From: Salivita marina
GTDB taxonomy: Bacteria > Pseudomonadota > Gammaproteobacteria > Pseudomonadales > Azotimanducaceae
Assembly: GCA_038144425.1 (NCBI GenBank)
Contig: JAYQNS010000001.1
Coordinates: 1-61,659 of the forward strand
Direction of reading: 5' to 3'
Length of the DNA stretch: 61,659 bases
The position numbers were made by a program, and so were the translations under genes. Below are positions 44,185 through 53,362 of the stretch, one piece after another. Position 1 is the stretch's first letter; each line of letters starts with the position of its first letter. The notes beneath the pieces are model-generated. The model made no database searches, was not told the origin of the DNA, and saw only the letters and a list, made by a program, of their open reading frames with translations.

Positions 44185-44954
44185 TAGCCCAGCCCCACCA
44201 GAGTTCTAAGCTGCTGGAAACCCTGAAGCCAAAGTCCCTCAATGCGAAACACTAGGGTGGGCAGGGCCACCAAGAGAATACCCAGGCCCACGAGAAGCAG
44301 AGCCGGAAAGCCCACGGCGAAGACATTTAGCGATGGCGCCGCCCGCGTGATAATTCCCATACCCACGTTCACGCACAGCATGACTGCCAAAATGGGTAAG
44401 GCGAGGGTGACGCCACCGAGAAAGATCATGGCCGACCATTCGAGGACAAACGGAAAAAAGACCGATAGATTCGGCACCACCCCAATGGGCAAGGTTCTAA
44501 AGCTTTCCAGCAAGATAGAGATCAGAACCAGATGGCCGCCGAGGCCCAGGAAAAGCAGCGTCGCAATGACAAGCAGAAACTGAGCGACCACCGGAACATT
44601 TCCTAGATTCGGGTCGATCATATTTGCCATCGCCAGCCCCATGGCGGCGGAGATCGCCTGCCCCGCGACCACCACTGCTGCGGTAACGATCTGCAGCACG
44701 AGACCCATGACCGCGCCCACGCTGGCTTGAACAAACACCTCGCGCAGGCCCGCTGCGCTGAAGGGATCCACAAAGGGCCATTCGTAAAGGGGATAGATCA
44801 AAAAGGTCAGCACTAGGGCGAGGAGCACACGGAGCCGGACGTTAAAGGCAGAAACCGCAAAGATGGGCGCCGCCAGAAGCAGGGCGGAGATCCGGACCAT
44901 GGGCCAGAGAAACGAGAGAAAGCGCTCTATTACCTCGGCAACCAAAAGCTCCAC
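44184..44954 (-). CDS. fliR: Flagellar export gate protein FliR
   Basis: A 256-residue integral membrane protein with six predicted helices (FLSFLWPMVRISALLLAAPI, VRLRVLLALVLTFLIYPLYE, VVVAGQAISAAMGLAMANMI, LFLGLGGHLVLISILLES). The pattern and the motif GLAMANMIDPNLGNVPVVAQ match FliR, part of the FliPQR core channel of the flagellar type III export apparatus. It follows fliQ by 18 bases. Confidence 0.95.
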   Translation of the reverse strand: MELLVAEVIERFLSFLWPMVRISALLLAAPIFAVSAFNVRLRVLLALVLTFLIYPLYEWPFVDPFSAAGLREVFVQASVGAVMGLVLQIVTAAVVVAGQAISAAMGLAMANMIDPNLGNVPVVAQFLLVIATLLFLGLGGHLVLISILLESFRTLPIGVVPNLSVFFPFVLEWSAMIFLGGVTLALPILAVMLCVNVGMGIITRAAPSLNVFAVGFPALLLVGLGILLVALPTLVFRIEGLWLQGFQQLRTLVGLG

Positions 44955-44972
44955 AGCGGAGGCGCCCTTTTC

Positions 44973-45242
44973 CTAACCGAAGTAGCTAGGTAACTGCTCG
45001 AAGAGTCCGCGCGTGAAGTCCACCAGGAGCTCCAGCTGCCAGTTCCCTACGAGCGCGAGCACGAGAGCGAGCGCCGCAAGCTTGGGTATGAAGCTCAGGG
45101 TCATCTCGTTGACGGACGTCGCTGCTTGAATGACGCCAATGAGGACGCCCACGATCAGCGCAATGCCGAGCAGAGGCGCACCGAGAAGCACGGCGAGCCA
45201 CAGGGCGTCCCTACCCAATTCCACCACCTGCGATGCTTCCAT
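44973..45242 (-). CDS. fliQ: Flagellar export gate protein FliQ
   Basis: An 89-residue protein with two transmembrane hairpin helices and the conserved VGVLIGVIQAATSVNEMTLS and FIPKLAALALVLALVG. Length and motif match FliQ exactly. AGGAGG precedes the ATG. It lies between fliP and fliR, as expected. Confidence 0.96.
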   Translation of the reverse strand: MEASQVVELGRDALWLAVLLGAPLLGIALIVGVLIGVIQAATSVNEMTLSFIPKLAALALVLALVGNWQLELLVDFTRGLFEQLPSYFG

Positions 45243-45252
45243 AGGAGACCTC

Positions 45253-45999
45253 CTAGGTCACAAAGCTCGCCGTTAGGGACCCCATCATCAGGGACCAGCC
45301 GTCAACGAGCACAAACAGCATGAGCTTAAAAGGCAGGGAAATCATCATGGGGGACAGCATCATCATGCCCATGGACATGAGCACGGAGGCCACCACGAGA
45401 TCAATTACAACGAAGGGAATGTAAAGGATAAACCCAATGACGAAGGCGCTTTTCAATTCACTGGTCACAAAAGCCGGGACAAGCACGGTAAAGGGCACAT
45501 TTTCCGGGGCGGCCACGGGCTCCGACTCGGAAACCTCCATGAACATGGCAATGTCCGTTTCCCGGGTCTGATTGAGCATAAACGTCCGCAGCGGCGCCTC
45601 CGCCGCAGCCAGCGCCTCGTCAAAGCTCGATCGCTCTTCGAGATAAGGTACCGCCGCTTCGGTGTAAATCGTTTCGAAAACCGGCGCCATGACGAAGAGC
45701 GTCAAAAAAAGCGCTAGCCCCACGAGCACCTGGTTGGGCGGGGTTTGGGCAGTGCCCAGAGCCTGACGCAACAAGGACAGCGTAATAATGATGCGGACGA
45801 AGGACGTCATCATGAGAAGCAAGGAGGGAAGCAAGGTCAGCACGCTCATCAGCGCCAGCAGCTGGAGCGTAAGGGTATATTCCGTACCGTCAGCACCTTC
45901 GCTCAGCGTAACGGCCGGGAGCCCTGGCTGCGCGGCGGCGCTACCGGCGAGCGCGAGGAGCGGCAGGAATGCACCCAGTCGTGCAAGGCGCCTAAGCAT
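45253..45999 (-). CDS. fliP: Flagellar export gate protein FliP
   Basis: A 248-residue membrane protein with a cleavable signal peptide (MLRRLARLGAFLPLLALAGS). Conserved blocks include MTSFVRIIITLSLLRQALGT, QTPPNQVLVGLALFLTLFVM, FVTSELKSAFVIGFILYIPF and LPFKLMLFVLVDGW. FliP forms the pentameric start of the FliPQR channel. ATG 45999 with GGAGG upstream agrees with the signal peptide; the longer open frame upstream overlaps fliO. It overlaps the fliO stop by 8 bases. Confidence 0.96.
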   Translation of the reverse strand: MLRRLARLGAFLPLLALAGSAAAQPGLPAVTLSEGADGTEYTLTLQLLALMSVLTLLPSLLLMMTSFVRIIITLSLLRQALGTAQTPPNQVLVGLALFLTLFVMAPVFETIYTEAAVPYLEERSSFDEALAAAEAPLRTFMLNQTRETDIAMFMEVSESEPVAAPENVPFTVLVPAFVTSELKSAFVIGFILYIPFVVIDLVVASVLMSMGMMMLSPMMISLPFKLMLFVLVDGWSLMMGSLTASFVT

Positions 46000-46294
46000 G
46001 GGGGACCTCCGTACCCGCCCGGTCCTTCCCAAGCTCCCGGCCCCCAACGCGGCGCACCTCCTGGGGAGAGACAGCAAGGAGGATCTCCTCGTCAAGGGCC
46101 CGGACCCGAAGCAGTTGCTGCCGTGGAGAAAGGCGAAGGCGGTCGAGCACCACCATTTTCTCCCCACCGCCAACCATTGAATTGCCTTGGGCAGCGCTGC
46201 GCCGCAACCACCAGAGGGTAAGCGCAAGTAGCGCGAGAACAAGGGCAACGCTTAGGAGGTAGCGAAGCCAGTCGAAGGCCTCTGGCGATCCCAC
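45992..46294 (-). CDS. fliO: Flagellar biosynthesis protein FliO
   Basis: A 100-residue protein with one N-terminal transmembrane segment (LSVALVLALLALTLWWLRR) and the short FliO domain (MVVLDRLRLSPRQQLLRVRA, EEILLAVSPQEVRRVG). FliO helps assemble FliP into the export gate. It overlaps the stop of fliN by one base. FliO proteins vary a lot; the pattern and position are both clear here. Confidence 0.9.
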   Translation of the reverse strand: MGSPEAFDWLRYLLSVALVLALLALTLWWLRRSAAQGNSMVGGGEKMVVLDRLRLSPRQQLLRVRALDEEILLAVSPQEVRRVGGRELGKDRAGTEVPHA

Positions 46295-46590
46295 TAGAGT
46301 GGCTTCATCCGGTCCGCCGCGGGAACTACCTGGGTGAGGCGAATCCCATAGCGCTCGTTGACCAGTACGACCTCTCCCTGAGCTACCACCGTATTGTTGA
46401 CTAGCAGGTCGATAGGCTCCCCGGCGATTCGGTCCAGCTCCACAACACTGCCCTGGGTCAGGCGCATGAGATCCTTGATCCGAAGGACTGCCCGCCCGAC
46501 TTCCACGGACAGGTGAACCGGGATATTACCGAGCACATAGGGGTTGATAATTAGGGTTTCCCCATCTGTCTCTTGTACGTCTTCGCTCAT
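46294..46590 (-). CDS. fliN: Flagellar C-ring protein FliN
   Basis: A 98-residue switch protein composed mainly of the SpoA domain: LGNIPVHLSVEVGRAVLRIK, then LTQGSVVELDRIAGEPIDLL and NNTVVAQGEVVLVNERYGIR. AGGAGG lies directly before ATG 46590; a longer open frame overlaps fliM and is rejected. FliN forms the base of the C ring with FliM and FliG and takes part in rotational switching and in export. Confidence 0.96.
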   Translation of the reverse strand: MSEDVQETDGETLIINPYVLGNIPVHLSVEVGRAVLRIKDLMRLTQGSVVELDRIAGEPIDLLVNNTVVAQGEVVLVNERYGIRLTQVVPAADRMKPL

Positions 46591-46612
46591 GGAACCTCCT
46601 CGCACGCCGGGC

Positions 46613-47596
46613 CTATTGCCCGGGCTCCAGGGCCTTGGAAATCGAAATTGCGACCTGGCCGCCACGCTCGCCAAGATCTGCATCAAAACAAGGGATGCCC
46701 TGGGCAATGACCCGGGCATAATCAAAGCGCTCGAACCACAGGGTCTCCCCAGTCTTGAGACGCTTTAAATGATCAACGGTAATTTCGAGCTCCCCGATAT
46801 GGACCCGCAGCTCAAGCGGTGCATCCTCTGCCGCGTCCTTTAGTTCGGATCGCCACTGCGCATCGGAGGCTTCATCACCGTCACCGGTTTGCACGCGGCT
46901 ACGCAAAAGCTCGCGGAGAGGCTTAAGGGACGCGTAGGGATAAACGAGATCCCAACCTCCCTCCTCTCCCTCGGATTCGAAGCGAGTCCAGACCACCAAA
47001 TCATCCTCGTCAGCAATCTGGGCAAACTGGGGATTGATCTCGCTGCTCATGTGCTCGAAATCGATTCCCAAAAGGGGAGACCACGCCTCCTTAAGGGAGG
47101 CAAAAATGATATCCAGGATGACGTTCGCGATGCGGGTCTCCGTCGGGGTAAATAAGCGCCCCGCGGGCAAATCTGCTACACCCCGCCCCATCCCACCGAA
47201 AAAGTTATCGAGCGCCGTAAAAATAAGAGAGGGCTCGATCACCACAATAGACTGGCCACGGAGCGGGTTCACCCGCACCGTATTGACGGACAGGGGCGGC
47301 TTAACCGTCTCTAGGTATTCCCCAAAGCGCAAAATGCGAGCGCTCATGGGGTTTACCTTTGTGGAGGTGCGAAGGCTCTCAAGCATCCCTAGACGAAACA
47401 GGCGAATGAATCGCTCGTTGATCATATCGATCGACGAAACGTTGACCCCAAGGGAGCTGTCTTCCGCAGTGAGATCGTGACGGCGGACCTCGGCCCGAAG
47501 ATTTAGCCCCGTATCGGAGGCCATATCCCCCGAGGCCACAGCTTCCGCTAGGGCCGCCCGTTCCTCGTCACTGAGAAGCTGTCCGTCGTCGCTCAT
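46613..47596 (-). CDS. fliM: Flagellar motor switch protein FliM
   Basis: A 327-residue switch protein. The N-terminal CheY-binding segment is present in modified form (LLSDEERAALAEAV). The middle domain contains INERFIRLFRLGMLESLRTS and ALDNFFGGMGRG; the C-terminal SpoA domain ends with LGELEITVDHLKRLKTGETL. FliM binds phosphorylated CheY and reverses the motor. No che genes are in this window. It is 15 bases after fliL. Confidence 0.95.
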   Translation of the reverse strand: MSDDGQLLSDEERAALAEAVASGDMASDTGLNLRAEVRRHDLTAEDSSLGVNVSSIDMINERFIRLFRLGMLESLRTSTKVNPMSARILRFGEYLETVKPPLSVNTVRVNPLRGQSIVVIEPSLIFTALDNFFGGMGRGVADLPAGRLFTPTETRIANVILDIIFASLKEAWSPLLGIDFEHMSSEINPQFAQIADEDDLVVWTRFESEGEEGGWDLVYPYASLKPLRELLRSRVQTGDGDEASDAQWRSELKDAAEDAPLELRVHIGELEITVDHLKRLKTGETLWFERFDYARVIAQGIPCFDADLGERGGQVAISISKALEPGQ

Positions 47597-47611
47597 AGCC
47601 TGCCTGCGCCC

Positions 47612-48198
47612 TTACTGGACTACGAATTCCGTAAAGTGAACCTGCTCAATACCCCCAAAATCCTCGAGTTCTTCGAGCATCGCGTTCACCTTCAACTGGA
47701 TCTCCTCACCCAGATTTGCTCGAAAATCGGGCTCGGCCAGCTGCTCCTCGGTGATGAGGCGAAGATGGTCGAGGATAGCCGCCCGGATCGCCATTTCGTG
47801 GCGACCGACGTTCTCAAACACCCGCTCGTCGAAATAGGTCATAAAGGCGACTTTTAACTGAATCACTTTTCGCGAGTAAGCGATATTTGACGTCAGCGGA
47901 CGTTCAAGCTCATGGTAGGTCGCCTCAAAGCGCTCCCGCTCGGGAAGAGGCTTGGGGGACGGCTCCGCGGCGAGGGGGTCCTCCTCCTCGGCAGTTTCCT
48001 CTTCAAGGGCGGCAAGCTCTTCCTCCACCGACTCCTCGGCCTGCTTATCGAAAAATCCGGACATGTAGAGCGTGCCCATAATAGTCCCGCCGACGATCAG
48101 CAGTACGGACAACACCCCGATAATGATCCAGAGGAGACGATTGCCACCTTTCTTTTGCCCTCTTCTTCCTCTTCTGGAAGATTGTCTACGTCACTCAT
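47612..48198 (-). CDS. fliL: Flagellar basal body protein FliL (frame broken near 48153)
   Basis: FliL of about 195 residues. The open frame from 48115 starts inside the transmembrane helix (SVLLIVGGTIMGTLYMSGFF), too short for the family. Reading from ATG 48198 gives MSDVDNLPEEEEEGK, then one base is missing in the A/T run near 48149-48156. With it the frame continues KKGGNRLLWIIIGVLSVLL, the expected basic segment and helix. The C-terminal part is the periplasmic FliL domain (AFMTYFDERVFENVGRHEMA, LRLITEEQLAEPDFRANLGE). FliL supports stator function under load. A possible sigma-54 promoter lies just upstream. Confidence 0.88.
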
Positions 48199-48224
48199 CG
48201 TTCACTCCAAGGCGGCCAAAACAC

Positions 48225-48240
48225 CGCAAAGGTTATGCCT
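48225..48240 (-). promoter_or_regulatory. Possible sigma-54 promoter for fliL operon
   Basis: Minus strand AGGCATA-ACCT-TTGCG, with GG and GC exactly 10 bases apart. The match to TGGCACG-N4-TTGCW is moderate. It lies between fliK and fliL, giving a leader of about 15 bases. In Pseudomonas the fliL operon has its own RpoN promoter, which supports the idea. Confidence 0.4.
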
Positions 48241-48250
48241 TAATACTATC

Positions 48251-50603
48251 TCAAACCGTTATATCGAGCCCGGTCTGATCTGAATCGGGCCGGCGACCCG
48301 AGCCAAAGGTGTCGGCGCCCTCAGACCCCTCCTCCTTCGCTGCCTTCCACTCTGAAGCTCCGTCCTTCCGAGCCCCGTCGGAGGCATGTCCACTACCCTC
48401 ATTATGCTGAGCGAAGCCGCTTCCTTGCTGTCCCCCGAAGGCAGAGTTGCTTGCTCCGCGCCCTTCTGCAGCAAGGCGCGTAACTTCAAAACCCGCTTGC
48501 TCTAGGCCTTCCCGGAGCTTTCCTAAGCCATCCCCGAGCAGTTCCCGGGTCATGGCGTGATGAGCCTGAAAATCCACCGCGATGCGATCACCTGCCAGCT
48601 CTAGGCGAATCTCCAGGGGACCAAGCTGAGCGGGATTTAGGGCAATCCTCGAAGTCAGCTGGCCGGAAGCCGCCTGCGCCACCACCCGCTGAGCCAGTTG
48701 GGTCGCGAACCTCTCACTGAGATCGGCGGGTTCGCCCTCGCTTACTGCGCTGGGGCGAGCTAAGGCCACGAGATCAAGCTCGCGGCGCTCGGTGCTTGCC
48801 ACCAGCGGGGCAGCGGCGCTTTCGAGGCCGCCGACGCTACCCCTATCGCCGGCAGAAACTCTTGAAGCCGTACCAAGGTTGGTCCGCCCAGGGACCGGCG
48901 CGAATAGCGATCTTTCCTGCGCACCCAGATTCTGCTTAAGCACCCAACCGCTGGCCGCCTGGGGAGCCGCCCGCCCGGGTCGCTGAAGCGCCTCTACCTG
49001 CCGCCCGGACCCTTCTCGGAGGCTTCGCTCCTCACTTTTCAAGGCTTCCCTCACTCCCAGGGCGACTGCCCCCACCGGGACAGCCGCGGAGCGCTCCGAG
49101 ATCGGGCCTCGGGAGCCTTGAAGCTGACCAGGACCATCGCTCCGCGACCCAAACTCACCTTGATTTCCGCCGCTATGGGTTACGCCCCGCCCATAGCGGG
49201 CGTTCTGCAGCTCAAATGTCTCTTCGGCGACCTCTTTGCCAAGAGCCTCGGCAGCGATCCTCAGATCCTCGGGCCCGTGGTACGCCGGCTGCCCCGTTTG
49301 AGCCGGTTGAGCCGGTTGAGCCGGTTGAGCCGGTTGAGCCGGTTGAGCCGGTTGAGACGGTTGAGCCGGTTGAGCCGTTTGAGCCGTTTGAGCCGGTTTG
49401 AGCCGTTTGAGCCGTTTGAGCCGTTTGAGCGGTTGAGTTTGAGCCGTTTGAGCCGTTTGAGCCGTTTGAGCCGTTTGAGCCGTTTGAGCCGTTTGAGCCG
49501 TTTGAGCCGTTTGAGCCGTTTGAGCCGTTTGAGCCGTTTGAGCCGTTTGAGCCGTTTGAGCCGTTTGAGCCGTTTGAGCCGTTTGAGCCGTTTGAGCCGT
49601 TTGAGCCGTTTGAGCCGTTTGAGCCGTTTGAGCCGTTTGAGCCGTTTGAGCCGGTTGAGCGTTTGAGCCGTTTGAGCCGTTTGAGCCGGTTGAGCCGGTT
49701 GAGCCGGTTGAGCCGGTTGAGCCGGTTGAGCCGGTTGAGCCGGTTGAGCCGTTTGAGCCGGTTGAGCGGAGCCGTTTGAGCCGTTTGAGCCGGTTGAGCC
49801 GGTTCTGCGCCGTTTGAGCCGTTTGCGCCCGTTGAGCGGGTTGAGCCGTTGCGCCGTTTGAGCCGTTTGAGCCGGTTGAGCCGGTTGAGCCGGTTGAGCC
49901 GTTTGAGCCGGTTGAGCCGCTTGAGCCGCTTGAGCCGGTTCTGAGCCGTCTGCGCCTCCGCTTCCCGGTTGAGAGATCGGTCGTCCTCCGCAAGTACCGA
50001 ATACCGTCCTCCAGCGGGATTTATGGCCGCCGGATCAGTGGGTTCAACCTGGCCCCTCGCACGGTGTTGATCATCATGACCACTTCGAGGCTCAGCCATA
50101 AGGCTGGCGCCGCCCTCATCTTCGCGGGCTTGAGCACCCCGCAGCTGGGAAGGCTGAGCAGAGGGCTCCTTGCTGCTCGGATCCGCGATGGGCGAGCTCA
50201 AACGATTGATTCCCGTTGTCGCCTGCGCCTGGGCTGGGCGCTGGGCCGGTGTTTCTAGCCCAGCTCCATCGACGGATGGGTCACCAGCCTCCCAAGCCTC
50301 CATCTCGGGCGAAAACTCTTCGCTGAGGGCTAGGGCCGGCTTGGCCCCAGAATGAACCGCTTCAAAGGATGAATCACCCTCCGCAAATCGCGCCGGAGTG
50401 ACCACTCGCAGCGCGCTTCCAATGATCCGAAGCTGCATGGGGGCAGCGGCAATCTCTTGCCGCCCGGCGGCATGGACTTGCCGTAGCGCTTCCGCAAACT
50501 GCTGAGCTTTCCCCGGGGCATCCCCCTGCTCTCCTTGGGAACTCAGGGATAATCCGTCACCCTGCGAGGGGCCTAAATTAAGCAGTAGATGGGCATCAAT
50601 CAT
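48251..50603 (-). CDS. fliK: Hook-length control protein FliK with tandem-repeat linker (frame disturbed)
   Basis: The N-terminal 200 residues (from 50603) and the C-terminal domain lie in different frames, separated by a 9-base tandem repeat. The C-domain is typical FliK: IALNPAQLGPLEIRLELAGD, RIAVDFQAHHAMTRELLGDG and LGKLREGLEQAGFEV. Both sides enter the repeat in the frame reading (T/P)AQ, so the original linker is probably a long Thr/Pro-Ala-Gln tripeptide repeat. Irregular units with gained or lost bases throw it into NGS and RLK frames. FliK is the secreted ruler that tells FlhB to stop hook export. The gene overlaps fliJ by 4 bases and ends the fliE operon. Exact protein length is not reliable. 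Confidence 0.85.
49296..49950. repeat. 9-base tandem repeat inside fliK
   Basis: About 70 units of TTGAGCCGT or TTGAGCCGG (plus strand). The block 49440-49655 holds roughly two dozen nearly identical TTGAGCCGT units; TTGAGCCGG dominates on both sides. A few units are longer or shorter (for example near 49395, 49430, 49657 and 49768) and change the frame. On the coding strand no frame of the unit contains a stop, giving NGS, TAQ or RLK tripeptides. Copy number is likely to vary between cells, and assembly here may be inexact. Confidence 0.9.
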
Positions 50604-51055
50604 GACAGGCCCCCGGCCAGGTCCCCATTTCGCCGCGCAGTGAGATAGCGCGTCAGAGCCGCGCTATCCATGACCTTTTGCTCCTGCTGGGCTGCGGCTC
50701 GAGCGGCCTTACCCTTCATTCGATCAAGTACGGTCTGATAGCGTCGGAGGGTTTCCCTAACCTCGCCTAGCTTGCGCTCTTCCACCTTTAAATCTTCTGC
50801 TAAAACAAACACTTCTCGCTCAAGGCGGGCCCGTAGCTGGTGAAGCTTTTGTTGATAGGCTTGATACTGAATAAAGTCCTCGCTACCCGACCTCGCCTTT
50901 GGCCGCCGTGCTGAGGCCAGCAATTCCGTCGTGCGCTCGAGGCGTTCCTCTGCCCGCGTCCACTGGGTGCGAGCTGCTCGCGCAGACGCCTCCGCGCGCT
51001 GAGTGGTGCGCTCTCCTCGCTCCACAAGCGTCTGCCAGGTTTTAAGGTCGGTCAC
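50600..51055 (-). CDS. fliJ: Flagellar export protein FliJ
   Basis: A 151-residue coiled-coil protein starting at GTG 51055. Long charged helices (TLVERGERTTQRAEASARAA, KLHQLRARLEREVFVLAEDL and LGEVRETLRRYQTVLDRMKG) fit FliJ, the central stalk that connects the FliI ATPase to FlhA. Conservation is low in this family, but position between fliI and fliK is decisive. It lies 7 bases after fliI and overlaps fliK by 4. Confidence 0.88.
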   Translation of the reverse strand: MTDLKTWQTLVERGERTTQRAEASARAARTQWTRAEERLERTTELLASARRPKARSGSEDFIQYQAYQQKLHQLRARLEREVFVLAEDLKVEERKLGEVRETLRRYQTVLDRMKGKAARAAAQQEQKVMDSAALTRYLTARRNGDLAGGLS

Positions 51056-51062
51056 AGGCCGC

Positions 51063-52391
51063 CTACTCCTCCATCATCGCATCCAAAGCCGCTTCGGCTT
51101 CGGCAAGCGTGGTCTGCGTGTCCATGGCCTGTTGCAGAAAGCGCGCCAACTCTTCGCGCTTGTGGATCGCTCGATCGAGCTCCGGGTCACTCCCGGATTC
51201 GTAGGCGCCCACGGTGATCAGATCTTCGTTTTGCTGATAAAGGCTCCAAAGGCGGCGTACGAGGTTCGCGCGCCGCAGCCGCTCCGCAGGAACAAGGAGG
51301 GGCATCACGCGAGAGATCGACCCCGCAAGATCGATGGCAGGATAGTGGGCCGCATCGGCCAGGCGCCGGGAGAGCATGACCTGACCATCTAGGCTTGCCC
51401 GGGCAATATCCACGATAGGATCGGTAGCGTCGTCTCCCTCGGCCAAAACGGTATAAAACGCAGTAATGGCACCATGCCCCGCCTGCCCTACTCCCGCCCG
51501 CTCGATTAGGGACGGTAGGAGCGCAAAAACTGACGGTGGATAACCCTTTGCCGTGGGGGGTTCGCCGATCGCGAGCCCCACTTCCCGCTGGGCGTGGGCC
51601 ACCCGGGTCAGGCTATCCACCAACATGAGGACATTTTTTCCCTGATCTCGGAAATATTCCGCAATAAGGTGGGTTAATTGCGTGGCCTTTAGGCGCAGAA
51701 CCGGGCTCTGATCTGCGGGCGCCGCCACCACGACGGCACGCTCAAGGCCCTCCGGTCCCAGGGTCTCCTGGACAAACTCGCGGACTTCCCGGCCGCGCTC
51801 GCCAATTAGGCCAATGACGACCACATCGGCCTCCGAGCCCCGAGTGAGCATCCCCATCAGCACGCTCTTTCCGACTCCGGAGCCGGCGACGAGGCCCATG
51901 CGTTGCCCGCGCCCGAGCGTAAGCAAGCCGTTGATCGCTCGCACTCCGACGTCGAACGGTGTGTCGATGGCGCCTCGCGCCATGGGATTAAGGGGAAGCC
52001 CCCGCAGCCCGAGGCGATCGGCACAAAGGGGTTGGGGGCCGCCATCAAGAGGCTGACCCTGACCGTCGATTACCCGGCCCAGAAGCGCCGGGCCCAGGGC
52101 TGCCGAGGGAATTCGAGCGATGAGCGCAACACGGGCCCCGGGCCCAATCCCCACGGGCTCGGTAAAAGGCATGAGGTAGAGCACCCCATCATTGAACCCG
52201 ACGACCTCCCCATCAACGGCCGCGCCGTCATCACTGCTGACGCGGCAGAGCGCGCCGAGGGGTGCTTGAAGCCCCCGGGCCTCAAGGGTGAGCCCCACCA
52301 CTCGGACCAAGGTACCCACCGCAACCGGCGACGGTGGCTTTAACCTTTTCACGAGGGCCTCCGCTTCTTCTCCCCAGCGTTCCTTGATCAT
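51063..52391 (-). CDS. fliI: Flagellum-specific ATPase FliI
   Basis: A 442-residue F1-like ATPase. It has Walker A (GLVAGSGVGKSVLMGM), the VVIGLIGERGREVREF block, Walker B (NVLMLVDSLTRVAHAQREVG) and the family segment PPTAKGYPPSVFALLPSLIE. FliI hydrolyses ATP at the base of the export apparatus with FliH and FliJ. The start overlaps the fliH stop by 4 bases. Length is normal. Confidence 0.97.
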   Translation of the reverse strand: MIKERWGEEAEALVKRLKPPSPVAVGTLVRVVGLTLEARGLQAPLGALCRVSSDDGAAVDGEVVGFNDGVLYLMPFTEPVGIGPGARVALIARIPSAALGPALLGRVIDGQGQPLDGGPQPLCADRLGLRGLPLNPMARGAIDTPFDVGVRAINGLLTLGRGQRMGLVAGSGVGKSVLMGMLTRGSEADVVVIGLIGERGREVREFVQETLGPEGLERAVVVAAPADQSPVLRLKATQLTHLIAEYFRDQGKNVLMLVDSLTRVAHAQREVGLAIGEPPTAKGYPPSVFALLPSLIERAGVGQAGHGAITAFYTVLAEGDDATDPIVDIARASLDGQVMLSRRLADAAHYPAIDLAGSISRVMPLLVPAERLRRANLVRRLWSLYQQNEDLITVGAYESGSDPELDRAIHKREELARFLQQAMDTQTTLAEAEAALDAMMEE

Positions 52392-53362
52392 GGCAAGGGC
52401 GCGTCTTCGGAAGTCGAAGCTGGCGATGAGCCCTCGTCATTGTCCTGAGACGAATCCGGGGCCGGCGTCTCATCTTCGTCAAGCGGCGACCACTCGGCCT
52501 CCGCCACATCGTCCAGCGTCCGAGCCTTCGGGGTAAGGGGTTCGGCCAGGCGCTCGGGGCGCCAGCCCTGCTGCTCCCCAAGCCATTCCCGGGCAAGGGT
52601 CTCGAGCCGTTGGTCGATAAAGTCGTCGATGACCGTAGCCCCGGCCTGAAGGCGAACGGAGCCTGGGGGGATCTCACCATCTTCTGAAAACTTTAGGTCC
52701 TTAAAGCGCAGACCGAGCGCTTCTCCGAGCGCGCTGTAGTCCGAAGGGTTCAGCGCGACCGTTAGGGCTCCCGCGTCCCGCTCATCCAGAGCCTCAAGGG
52801 CACGCTCTACCAAAGGCGACAGGAAATCTTCCCCGGAACCTAAGGACCGGCGAAGCACCGTCTCTACCAGATGCAAGGTTAGGCGGCGAAAGGCTCCCAG
52901 CTGCTCGGAGAGTGGCTCCTGGGCGTTAGCTAAAGCCTGGGCAATGGTGTCCAGACGCGTTAACAGCTCAGCCTGAGCCGCTTCCGCTTCTGCTCGGCCG
53001 GCTATCAAGCCATCCGCATGGCCCGCCTCTCGGCCCCGGGCCTCACCCTCCTCCAGACCTCGGGCGTAGCCTGCAGCATCCCCCGCTTCTTCCCCGTCCC
53101 GACGAGCCTCCTCTCGGGCCTCGTCAAGCATGACCTCCAGGGCCTCCGAGGGCGGATGGCTTTCCGTCTCCCCCACGACCTCTGGGGCCTCCGTTCCCGC
53201 TGCTTCCGAACCCTCCTCCCTGGGGGCGGGAATGCAGGCTGCGAGACCTAGGGGCCGAAAGGGCGCATCCTCGGCCTCGAGCGCCTTTTGAGCAAAGGCC
53301 TCATCCCTAGGCGCCCAAAGGGGATCGGGAACGAAGGGCGCACTTGTCTTAGACGAAGTCAT
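52388..53362 (-). CDS. fliH: Flagellar assembly protein FliH
   Basis: A 324-residue protein with an N-terminal variable part, the central Glu/Ala/Gly-rich helix with GxxxG pattern (EEAGDAAGYARGLEEGEARG, REAGHADGLIAGRAEAEA) and the C-terminal FliH/V-ATPase E-like domain (LTLHLVETVLRRSL, RLQAGATVIDDFIDQRLETL). It regulates FliI and docks it to the C ring. The C-terminal tail of about 65 residues beyond the domain is acidic and unusual. It overlaps fliG by 14 bases. Confidence 0.92.
   Translation of the reverse strand: MTSSKTSAPFVPDPLWAPRDEAFAQKALEAEDAPFRPLGLAACIPAPREEGSEAAGTEAPEVVGETESHPPSEALEVMLDEAREEARRDGEEAGDAAGYARGLEEGEARGREAGHADGLIAGRAEAEAAQAELLTRLDTIAQALANAQEPLSEQLGAFRRLTLHLVETVLRRSLGSGEDFLSPLVERALEALDERDAGALTVALNPSDYSALGEALGLRFKDLKFSEDGEIPPGSVRLQAGATVIDDFIDQRLETLAREWLGEQQGWRPERLAEPLTPKARTLDDVAEAEWSPLDEDETPAPDSSQDNDEGSSPASTSEDAPLP

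Noticed and set aside
46591..46725. N-terminal extension of fliN
   Set aside because: It overlaps fliM, lacks similarity, and ATG 46590 has a perfect AGGAGG site.
49118..49666. Plus-strand frame coding for a long LSR repeat
   Set aside because: It is the antisense reading of the fliK 9-base repeat and part of the fliK C-region; no start context or family.
49296..49950. CRISPR-like array
   Set aside because: The units are 9 bases, contiguous and without unique spacers; the region is inside fliK.
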